From assembly GCA_916720285.1 (NCBI GenBank), contig CAKAQP010000108.1, positions 1 through 7,796 of the forward strand: DNA of 7,796 bases, read 5' to 3'. The DNA comes from an uncultured Lachnoanaerobaculum sp. Its GTDB lineage: Bacteria > Bacillota > Clostridia > Lachnospirales > Lachnospiraceae. The position numbers and the translations under genes are program-made. Position 1 is the first letter of the stretch. Each line of letters opens with the position of its first letter. The notes beneath the pieces are model-generated. The model searched no databases, was not told where the DNA came from, and saw nothing but the letters and a program-made list of their open reading frames with translations. Positions 1-5,785 of this stretch are shown here, in pieces.

Positions 1-13
1 GTCCATCACGCAT
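1..13 (-). CDS. Possible first codons of a following gene (cut by window edge)
   Basis: After the TGA at 33..31 the minus strand has GAGG at 20-17 and then ATG at 13..11 (reading MRDG) and another ATG at 6..4. The first ATG is only three bases from GAGG, which is tight; the second is ten bases away. Either could start a third gene of this unit, but only four codons at most are visible, so this is tentative. Confidence 0.25.
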
Positions 14-30
14 CAGCCTCGTGATTATGT

Positions 31-996
31 TCATTCACTACCCCCATTATTTTTGTTATTCTTTTTCTTTCCCTTTGTACTAAACGATTGTACCTTCTTA
101 TCTGCAGCTGTAATCGTAATCTTAGGAACAGCCTTTACAAAATAATAATAATCGTCATCCTCAAACTGAGCATATTCGGACCTGCTGTAATCTACCGAGA
201 AAACAAAGAAATTATACACATATGCAATAATCACAGATATTGCAAGTCCTATTATAAACTCCAAAAGAGGAGTGGATATATCAAAAATAAAATCTCCGGC
301 AAATATACCGATCAAAACAGTAATAGCACCGGCAGCAATGGCTATCTGCCATGCATAATCCATATTCTGCTTATGCACCATATACACTATAAAGGTTGTA
401 AGAGCAAATACTATTATAAATAAAAGCATTGTTTTATTTGAAAATATACCGTTTATTGCCTGTGAATATCTTTGTGTAATATCTACAGACTGTGTATTTG
501 TCAAAACACCTATATTCTGTTTTGCAAACATACATGTAAAGTATATAAGTATTCCGGCTGTAATAGGAACAATGCTTACCGCACTCCCCATCAGTCCTAC
601 TACAAGAGGTATAACATACGGTATCTTCACGGCAAAGAGTATCGGTACAAGAATCAAAAGAACACTGTCTCTCTTACCGAATCCATAGTACAAAAATAAT
701 GTAAGTATCAGTATAATACCTACCAGTAATGCCAGCTCAAAGGATGCCGTAAACAGATTTATCATCAAAAAAACCGCCACTATCAATACGCCCGCCATAT
801 AAGGCAGAAAAGCACCTATCACAGACAATACAATAGGAACCTGAATCACAGAGACTTTATTCTGATAACCCAGATTTATACTTATAAGCATCATAGCTGT
901 AAATAATATTATATATTTAATTCCCTTATCTATTATGGAATGATATTTTGCATAGAAACCTTTCAAGCTGTTTCTAAATACATATAGCTGTAGCAT
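31..996 (-). CDS. Polytopic membrane protein of unknown function with tyrosine/acidic C-terminal motif
   Basis: 321 residues from ATG 996..994, which has a perfect GGAGG five bases upstream (1007-1003), overlapping the stop codon region of the preceding gene. The frame extends 17 codons further upstream, but that would overlap the preceding gene and ignore this site. About eight or nine hydrophobic helices span roughly 27-263, with a polar loop at 157-187. The soluble C-terminus starts with EYAQFEDDDYYYFVKAVPKI (274-293) and ends in a lysine/asparagine-rich tail. The acidic-tyrosine block followed by KAVPK looks like a conserved functional motif rather than a linker. No transporter signature, ATP site or catalytic motif is visible, so no function is assigned. 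It is the second gene of the unit driven from about 1439. Confidence 0.85.
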   Translation of the reverse strand: MLQLYVFRNSLKGFYAKYHSIIDKGIKYIILFTAMMLISINLGYQNKVSVIQVPIVLSVIGAFLPYMAGVLIVAVFLMINLFTASFELALLVGIILILTLFLYYGFGKRDSVLLILVPILFAVKIPYVIPLVVGLMGSAVSIVPITAGILIYFTCMFAKQNIGVLTNTQSVDITQRYSQAINGIFSNKTMLLFIIVFALTTFIVYMVHKQNMDYAWQIAIAAGAITVLIGIFAGDFIFDISTPLLEFIIGLAISVIIAYVYNFFVFSVDYSRSEYAQFEDDDYYYFVKAVPKITITAADKKVQSFSTKGKKKNNKNNGGSE

Positions 997-997
997 T

Positions 998-1405
998 CTA
1001 ACCTCCGATATTTGGTGTCTTATCTTTGTTTTCGAACTTTTTTTCAAAATAATTTAATCTGTCATTGTAGACTTTCAAGTTTCTCTGTGCCTCATCATAT
1101 TTTTTCGAAAAAAATCTATATGTAATAAGTTCAAACGCAATCAATCCCAATATATATATAACAATGTAAACTACAGAGAACACTCCAACTGTAGTTACAC
1201 TGGACATCAACTCTTCCAAATTGTAAAGAATGGCCAAAACAATTATAAGAAGAAAGCAAAATGTATAAACAAAAAAGGACTTAAGCATTTGTTTACCCAC
1301 ATAATCCTCTTTGAAATAATTATCTATTTCAAACATCTGCTCGCCCTTACTTTTTTTTAATAATGCTAATTCCGTCATCTGCTTTATTTTCTCTTCGTTT
1401 AGCAT
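998..1405 (-). CDS. Small two-helix membrane protein of unknown function
   Basis: 135 residues if started at ATG 1405..1403, which has GGGAGA four bases upstream and lies about 34 bases inside the predicted transcript. Longer in-frame starts at 1528 and 1444 lack ribosome sites and lie upstream of the promoter's start point. Residues 1-40 are charged and probably helical; 42-62 and about 72-97 are strongly hydrophobic helices; 98-128 is a charged, coiled-coil-prone tail (KKYDEAQRNLKVYNDRLNYF). With two helices both ends should lie on the same side, probably the cytoplasm. I recognise no enzyme motif. It resembles, from memory and unverified, an uncharacterised protein found beside the next gene's family in Lachnospiraceae. 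The stop is one base before the next ATG, so the products may work together. Confidence 0.8.
   Translation of the reverse strand: MLNEEKIKQMTELALLKKSKGEQMFEIDNYFKEDYVGKQMLKSFFVYTFCFLLIIVLAILYNLEELMSSVTTVGVFSVVYIVIYILGLIAFELITYRFFSKKYDEAQRNLKVYNDRLNYFEKKFENKDKTPNIGG
1003..1007 (-). promoter_or_regulatory. Ribosome binding site that fixes the second membrane gene start
   Basis: GGAGG at 1007..1003 lies within the last codons of the upstream gene and is followed by TTAGA and then ATG 996. The strength and spacing make this the initiator, removing 17 N-terminal codons from the longest frame and leaving a one-base gap between the genes. Confidence 0.85.
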
Positions 1406-1445
1406 ACTTTCTCCCAACACAAAACTTTCTGCGACATTTTCCATT

Positions 1446-1474
1446 ATTATATCATATCTAAGGTTGCATAGCAA
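1446..1474 (-). promoter_or_regulatory. Extended -10 promoter of the membrane-protein pair
   Basis: Minus-strand TTGCTA (4 of 6) at 1474..1469, exactly 17 bases, then a perfect TATAAT at 1451..1446, with TG at 1454-1453 forming TGATATAAT. It lies between the rfbH terminator and the next gene. Initiation is expected near 1439. That places two upstream in-frame ATGs (1528 and 1444) outside the transcript and supports translation starting at 1405. Confidence 0.75.
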
Positions 1475-1509
1475 ATATGGGAGTATAATCGCCTTCCATT
1501 TAATCCGAC

Positions 1510-1551
1510 AAAAAAGCTGAAATACCATATAAATATTATGATATTTCAGCT
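1510..1551 (-). terminator. Intrinsic terminator of the rfbFGH unit
   Basis: On the minus strand AGCTGAAATA (1551-1542) pairs perfectly with TATTTCAGCT (1524-1515). After one mismatch the stem continues for four more pairs (1540-1537 with 1529-1526) around a seven-base loop. The stem runs straight into TTTTTT (1515-1510). An A-rich tract on the other side could let it act in both directions, but no plus-strand gene is present to need that. Confidence 0.88.
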
Positions 1552-1559
1552 AAATATTT

Positions 1560-2897
1560 TTATTTCACACCTTCAATAATAACCTTGGCCATGAAATCAA
1601 TTTTTTCATCTGTCATTCCCGGATATACACCAACCCAGAAGGTATCATTCATGATACGATCTGTATTTGTGAGCTCACCGACAATCCTGTACCCTTCTTT
1701 GGTCTCTCTCATCTGATCAAAACATGGGTGCTTTGTAAGATTTCCGGCAAAGAGCATTCTTGTCTGGATGCCGTTTGACTCAAGCCTATTTACAAGTTTT
1801 GCTCTATCAACACCCTCTTTACATGTAATAAGGAAACCGAACCAGCTAGGATCTCCGTTCTTTACAGAAACCGGAAGTATAATTTTGTCTTCTACCGGCT
1901 TTAGAGCCTCATATAATCTCTTGTAATTCTCTCTTCTTCTTTGAGCAAATCCCGGGAATTTCTTTAACTGTGCCACTCCGACTGCAGCCTGAAGATCTGT
2001 AGGCTTTAAGTTATATCCAAAATGTGAGTAAACATACTTATGATCGTAACCTAAAGGTAATTCACCGTATTGACGGTCAAATCTGTGTCCACACATATTA
2101 TCCTGTCCTGAATGGCAAACACAATCTCTTCCCCAGTCCCTTATAGACTTCATTATCTTGCTTAAAAGAGGATTTGAAGTGTATACTGCTCCACCTTCTC
2201 CCATAGTCATATGATGTGGCGGATAAAAGCTTGATGTTCCTATATCTCCGATAGTACCTGTAAACTTCTTCTCACCGTCTATAACATATGTACTTCCAAG
2301 CGCATCGCAATTATCCTCAATAAGCCATAAATTATGCTTTTTACAAAAAGCCGACACTGCCTCAAGATCGAAAGGATTTCCTAAAGTATGTGCCACCATT
2401 ACAACTTTTGTCTTTGGTGACAGTGCTTCCTCAAGTTTGGTTACATCTATATTGTACTGCGGTATTGTAACATCAACAAATACCGGTACAGCACCATATT
2501 GTATAATAGGTGTAACCGTTGTAGGGAAGCCACATGCTACTGTAATGACCTCATCACCTCTTTTTACCTGTCTTTCACCTAAAAGCGGTGATGTCAAAGT
2601 CATAAATGCAAGCAAGTTGGCACTTGATCCCGAGTTTACAAGTGATACATATTTTGTACCGAACTGCTTTCCAAACTCTTTTTCAAACTCATCAAAATAT
2701 CTTCCGGCTGTAAGCCAAAATTCCAAAGAAGCATCTACCAGATTTACCATCTCCTCAGAGTCGTACACTCTTGAAGCATAGGTTATTCTATCTCCTTCTT
2801 TAAACTCTTTTTTTATATTATGAAATTTGTCGTGGTACTCCTTTACCAACTCCAATATCTCTTTACGAGCATCATCCTGTGTTTTATTTTCGAACAT
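1560..2897 (-). CDS. rfbH: CDP-4-keto-6-deoxy-D-glucose 3-dehydrase (E1), PMP/[2Fe-2S] enzyme
   Basis: A 445-residue member of the DegT/DnrJ/EryC1/StrS fold that removes the C-3 hydroxyl of CDP-4-keto-6-deoxyglucose, giving the glucoseen intermediate for 3,6-dideoxyhexoses. The lysine that normally binds PLP is replaced by histidine: SFYPPHHMTMGEGG (223-236) has H228 at that position, so the enzyme dehydrates rather than transaminates. Four cysteines, C197 (EDNCDALGS), C259, C261 (DCVCHSG) and C269 (NMCGHRF), match the [2Fe-2S] ligands of Yersinia/Salmonella E1. The first interval is 61 residues rather than the 57 I recall for Yersinia, because of a short insertion near 205-213; the X1 and X7 intervals are unchanged. 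ATG 2897 follows GGAGGA by three bases. The enzyme needs a partner NADH reductase (E3), which is not in this window. A terminator begins eight bases after its TAA. Confidence 0.96.
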   Translation of the reverse strand: MFENKTQDDARKEILELVKEYHDKFHNIKKEFKEGDRITYASRVYDSEEMVNLVDASLEFWLTAGRYFDEFEKEFGKQFGTKYVSLVNSGSSANLLAFMTLTSPLLGERQVKRGDEVITVACGFPTTVTPIIQYGAVPVFVDVTIPQYNIDVTKLEEALSPKTKVVMVAHTLGNPFDLEAVSAFCKKHNLWLIEDNCDALGSTYVIDGEKKFTGTIGDIGTSSFYPPHHMTMGEGGAVYTSNPLLSKIMKSIRDWGRDCVCHSGQDNMCGHRFDRQYGELPLGYDHKYVYSHFGYNLKPTDLQAAVGVAQLKKFPGFAQRRRENYKRLYEALKPVEDKIILPVSVKNGDPSWFGFLITCKEGVDRAKLVNRLESNGIQTRMLFAGNLTKHPCFDQMRETKEGYRIVGELTNTDRIMNDTFWVGVYPGMTDEKIDFMAKVIIEGVK

Positions 2898-2918
2898 CTT
2901 TCCTCCAAATTATATATA

Positions 2919-3977
2919 CTATTTATTCAAATAATATTTTATCTGCTTTTCAGTTACAGCATTCATGTCCTCTCCATTGTTCCATGCCTTATACCATTCC
3001 ACACTTAAATCAATAGCTTCGTTAACATCAAGCCCCGGCTTCCATCCATATACTGCTTTTAATTTGTCACAATTAAGCTTTAAAAATCCCGCCTCATGCG
3101 GTCCACCGTCTGATTGAATTTTGAAATCAAACCCGTCTCCCCAGGCTCTTTTAAAACTTTCTACAAGCATCTTTGCATTTACACAGTCACTGTCATCCGG
3201 ACCTACATTAAAATATCCCTCAAACTTTTCTCTGTTCTCTGCCTGTCTCATAACTATATCAAGATAAATAAAGAGCGGCTCAAGTACATGCTGAAAAGGT
3301 CTTATTGAATTCGGATTTCTTATTATAACAGGATTCTTTAATATTGCCGCTCTAACACAGTCAGGAACGATCCTGTCTTTTGCAAAATCTCCGCCACCTA
3401 TTACATTACCGGCTCTGGCTGTAGATACAGGTAATTCATTTAAGAAACTCTTTTTATAGCTATGTGTAACAAGTTCCGAGCAAGACTTTGAATTGGAATA
3501 CGGATCATAACCGTCAAGAAAATCAGTTTCAACATATCCCTTATCCTGTTCCTTGTTGTCATATACCTTATCTGTTGTAACATTAAGGAAACTCTTTACA
3601 CTTTTAGAGAGTCTTACACATTCCATAATATTTACAGTACCCAAAACATTGGTTTCATAGGTGTATACAGGTCTTTCATAAGAATCTCTAACTATAGGCT
3701 GTGCCGCCATATGAATTACATACTCCGGCTCTACCTCATCAAATACCTTCTCTAAATGTTCAAGGTCCCTTATATCTCCAATAACGGAGTTCATTTCTGT
3801 TTCCAAACCTAAAATATCAAAGATATTAGTATCAGTAGGTGGGTTAAGAGCATATCCGGTAAGGTTTGCACCACACATTATAAGTATCTTAGAAAGCCAA
3901 GAACCTTTAAAACCTGTGTGACCTGTAAGAAGTACTCTCTTTCCGCCATAAAATTTTTTCAATTCTTCAAAATTCAT
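2919..3977 (-). CDS. rfbG: CDP-glucose 4,6-dehydratase
   Basis: A 352-residue extended short-chain dehydrogenase/reductase converting CDP-glucose to CDP-4-keto-6-deoxyglucose with bound NAD+. The Rossmann glycine motif is TGHTGFKGSWL (18-28). IHMAAQPIV (88-96) is the strand-4 motif. The catalytic set is T135-D136-K137 with Y160 and K164 of the YxxxK motif (YSNSK). The Asp-Lys pair, where dTDP- and UDP-sugar dehydratases usually have Asp-Glu, is characteristic of the CDP-glucose enzyme. RPFQHVLEPL (226-235) is another family hallmark. Its ATG directly follows the rfbF stop. A GAGGTGG lies inside the end of rfbF about nine bases upstream, consistent with re-initiation by terminating ribosomes. 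The TAG stop is 21 bases before rfbH. Confidence 0.96.
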   Translation of the reverse strand: MNFEELKKFYGGKRVLLTGHTGFKGSWLSKILIMCGANLTGYALNPPTDTNIFDILGLETEMNSVIGDIRDLEHLEKVFDEVEPEYVIHMAAQPIVRDSYERPVYTYETNVLGTVNIMECVRLSKSVKSFLNVTTDKVYDNKEQDKGYVETDFLDGYDPYSNSKSCSELVTHSYKKSFLNELPVSTARAGNVIGGGDFAKDRIVPDCVRAAILKNPVIIRNPNSIRPFQHVLEPLFIYLDIVMRQAENREKFEGYFNVGPDDSDCVNAKMLVESFKRAWGDGFDFKIQSDGGPHEAGFLKLNCDKLKAVYGWKPGLDVNEAIDLSVEWYKAWNNGEDMNAVTEKQIKYYLNK

Positions 3978-4757
3978 TTATTCAGTCCACCTCATCCATG
4001 GAGCCTTTCCACTTGCCCAAAGATTTTCCAATTTTTCTTTTTCTCTTTGTGTGTCCATGCACTGCCAGAAACCGTCATGCTCAAATCCCATGAGTTCGCC
4101 ATCTTTGGCAAGCTGCAGCATAGGTTTTTGCTCAAATATAGTAGCATCACCTTCTGTAATATAATCAAATATATTCGGATTCAATACCATAAATCCGCCG
4201 TTTATAATGGCAGAATCATCTTCACTCTTTTCTCTAAAAGATGTAATTAGACCTGATTCTTCTTTTTGAAGCACACCCTTTTGCTGTGCTAAACTTACAG
4301 TAGTTATTGTTGCAGTTTTTCCATGGCTCTGATGGAACTTAAGCAGTGCATCTATATCCACATCTGCAACTCCATCACCGTATGTAAGCATAAAAGGCTC
4401 ATCTTTCAAATGTTCCTTTGCTCTTAAAATTCTTCCACCTGTCATGGTATTAAGGCCTGTGTCAAGTACTGTAACTTTCCAATCTTCTGCATTCCTTCTA
4501 TGCACTTCCATCTTATTGTTCTTCATATCGAAAGTAACATCAGAGTTATATACAAAATAATTTGCAAAATATTCTTTTATCTTATTCTGCTTATATCCTG
4601 CCAAAATAACAAATTCATTAACTCCAAATGTCGAATAATACTTCATAATATGCCATAAAATCGGCTGACTTCCAATCTCAATCATTGGCTTCGGTTTCAA
4701 ATGGCTTTCTTCAGAAATTCTTGTTCCAAGTCCGCCTGCTAATAATACAACTTTCAT
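3978..4757 (-). CDS. rfbF: Glucose-1-phosphate cytidylyltransferase
   Basis: This 259-residue enzyme (family about 257) catalyses CTP + alpha-D-glucose-1-phosphate to CDP-glucose + PPi, the first step of 3,6-dideoxyhexose synthesis, in the cytosol. The N-terminal nucleotide-binding loop AGGLGTRISE (7-16) and KPKPMIEIG (21-29) mark the nucleotidyltransferase fold. YGDGVADVD (126-134) carries the metal-binding D128 and neighbouring acidic residues. NGGFMV (186-191) and WQCMDTQREKEKLE (231-244) are the conserved C-terminal blocks specific to the RfbF/AscA type and distinguish it from glucose-1-phosphate thymidylyl- and uridylyltransferases. ATG 4757 follows a GAGGGG ribosome site at short spacing. 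Its TAA abuts the rfbG ATG with no gap, so the two are coupled. Confidence 0.96.
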   Translation of the reverse strand: MKVVLLAGGLGTRISEESHLKPKPMIEIGSQPILWHIMKYYSTFGVNEFVILAGYKQNKIKEYFANYFVYNSDVTFDMKNNKMEVHRRNAEDWKVTVLDTGLNTMTGGRILRAKEHLKDEPFMLTYGDGVADVDIDALLKFHQSHGKTATITTVSLAQQKGVLQKEESGLITSFREKSEDDSAIINGGFMVLNPNIFDYITEGDATIFEQKPMLQLAKDGELMGFEHDGFWQCMDTQREKEKLENLWASGKAPWMRWTE

Positions 4758-4793
4758 AACCCCTCATTTTACTGAAATCTGTTTGCTCAGACT

Positions 4794-4822
4794 ATTTTAT
4801 CATTTCATATGAAATATTTCAA
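4794..4822 (-). promoter_or_regulatory. Promoter of rfbFGH with extended -10
   Basis: On the minus strand TTGAAA (5 of 6) lies at 4822..4817, then exactly 17 bases, then TAAAAT (5 of 6) at 4799..4794. TG one base before the -10 (4802-4801) makes an extended -10 element. Transcription would start near 4787, about 30 bases before the rfbF ATG. Taken together the hexamers, spacing and TGn are well above chance even in AT-rich DNA, and they imply that rfbFGH can be transcribed without the glycosyltransferase gene. Confidence 0.65.
4802..4815 (+). repeat. Perfect 14-base palindrome inside the rfbF promoter spacer
   Basis: ATTTCATATGAAAT equals its own reverse complement and lies entirely between the -35 and -10 hexamers. 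A second palindrome, GAAATATTTC (4811-4820), overlaps it and reaches into the -35. Such placement is where a repressor dimer, or a spacer-distorting activator, would bind. The sequence is AT-rich and short, so the operator role is inference. Confidence 0.5.
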
Positions 4823-4856
4823 ATTTATAGATATTGAAATTAAATCCATAGTAGAC

Positions 4857-5687
4857 TTATATAATATATATTTTCTTTCTAAGCACTCTGTACAATCCAC
4901 CCCTTATGTTATTTGGTGCCAAAGTGATTAAGGCAGTAAACATTATTCCTATTATAAATTCCGGTATGTTTGTATAATGAAGCTTATTTTGAATTTTTCT
5001 TAATCTGAAATATGTAAGAAAATATCCCAAACCACCTCTTCTATTTGAAAAATTTCCAAGCCTGGCATTTACCAAAACTTTATCTATATTAGCGATTCTA
5101 TATTTTTTGGCAAGCATTCTACTCCAGAGATAATAGTCTTCCAATCCCGACATCGGCTGATATCCGCCCACTTCCAACACGTCTTTCTTCCTAAAGAAAA
5201 CTGTCATATGATTTAAAGGGTTCCTGTATTTTCCATACTTATAAAGTTCCTCATGATTTAAAGGCATTGTTTTTGTTCTTAAAGATTTACCTTCCTCAAT
5301 AAACTCAGATATATATCCTCCTACCACTGATACATCAGTATTTTTTTTCATATATTCCGCTTGGGCTTCAAATCTATCTCTTACCGCTATATCATCACTG
5401 TCCATCCTTGCAACATAATCACTCCTACATTTTTCCAGTCCTTTTTGTAGTGCTATTCCCAAACCCATATTCTTTTCCAACTGTACACAGATAAAATCTA
5501 TATTATTTTCCTCAAACTTTTTTCTTTCTTTATGCAGTATCATTTCAAGTTCCCTAGTAAGTGTCCCATCTTTTACCAATACAAATTCTTTTGGTTTTAG
5601 AGTCTGGTTGAATATACTCTCCAATGCTCTTTCTAAGAACTCCGGCCTTTCCTTTATATAAACAGACATCAAAACTGAAATTTCCAA
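4857..5687 (-). CDS. Family 2 glycosyltransferase (AmsE/Wfa-like), TTG start
   Basis: A 276-residue GT-A fold enzyme that would transfer a nucleotide-activated sugar to a growing surface glycan at the inner face of the membrane. The N-terminal strand ISVLMSVY (3-10), the V-K-D40-G segment, and MDSDD (95-99, the metal/UDP-type DxD) are the classical GT2 landmarks. GLEDYYLW (181-188) supplies the downstream acidic ED pair, and NPLNHMTVFF (156-165) is typical of the AmsE-like branch. A hydrophobic segment at about 242-258, followed by a basic tail, probably anchors the C-terminus. The start is TTG at 5687..5685, preceded by AGGGGGG five bases upstream. The first in-frame ATG (5669) would delete most of the first beta strand and is unlikely. 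The gene stands alone between two gaps of about 98 bases. Proximity suggests, but does not prove, that it uses the product of the rfb genes next door. Confidence 0.9.
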   Translation of the reverse strand: MEISVLMSVYIKERPEFLERALESIFNQTLKPKEFVLVKDGTLTRELEMILHKERKKFEENNIDFICVQLEKNMGLGIALQKGLEKCRSDYVARMDSDDIAVRDRFEAQAEYMKKNTDVSVVGGYISEFIEEGKSLRTKTMPLNHEELYKYGKYRNPLNHMTVFFRKKDVLEVGGYQPMSGLEDYYLWSRMLAKKYRIANIDKVLVNARLGNFSNRRGGLGYFLTYFRLRKIQNKLHYTNIPEFIIGIMFTALITLAPNNIRGGLYRVLRKKIYII

Positions 5688-5691
5688 GTTT

Positions 5692-5698
5692 ACCCCCC
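5692..5698 (-). promoter_or_regulatory. G-rich ribosome binding site supporting a TTG start
   Basis: On the minus strand AGGGGGG precedes the spacer TAAAC and then TTG at 5687. Five bases is ideal spacing, and the same region offers no ATG that would preserve the GT2 N-terminal strand, so the TTG is the probable initiator. It should pair with the 16S tail partly through G-U contacts. Confidence 0.65.
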
Positions 5699-5724
5699 TT
5701 TCATAATTATTTTAATGTTTTAGT

Positions 5725-5754
5725 ATTATAAACAAGTAGACTATACTTTTACTA
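5725..5754 (-). promoter_or_regulatory. Weak candidate promoter for the glycosyltransferase gene
   Basis: A perfect TATAAT is at 5730..5725 on the minus strand. The best -35 is poor: TAGTAA at 5754..5749 (3 of 6) with an 18-base spacer. An imperfect dyad, AAGTA-GACTA-TACTT on the plus strand at 5734-5748, sits in the spacer. Transcription could equally read through from the upstream permease, since no terminator is evident between them. Confidence 0.3.
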
Positions 5755-5785
5755 CCTGACTTCACTTTATTGTTTTTATACTTGA

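Noticed and set aside
2437..2781. 114-codon plus-strand open frame
   Set aside because: It is antisense to the conserved core of rfbH, with no support for expression.
1560..2897. Ordinary sugar aminotransferase of the DegT family
   Set aside because: The PLP lysine position is histidine (H228) and the four [2Fe-2S] cysteines are present, which defines the 3-dehydrase.
3918..4250. 110-codon plus-strand open frame spanning the rfbF/rfbG junction
   Set aside because: It is antisense to two confidently identified enzymes, rich in Phe/Ser/His in a way typical of antisense reading, and lacks recognisable motifs.
4802..4847. AT-rich inverted repeats after the glycosyltransferase gene as a terminator
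   Set aside because: The possible stems are about seven A/T-rich pairs without a U-tract, and they coincide with a good promoter, so an operator reading is preferred.
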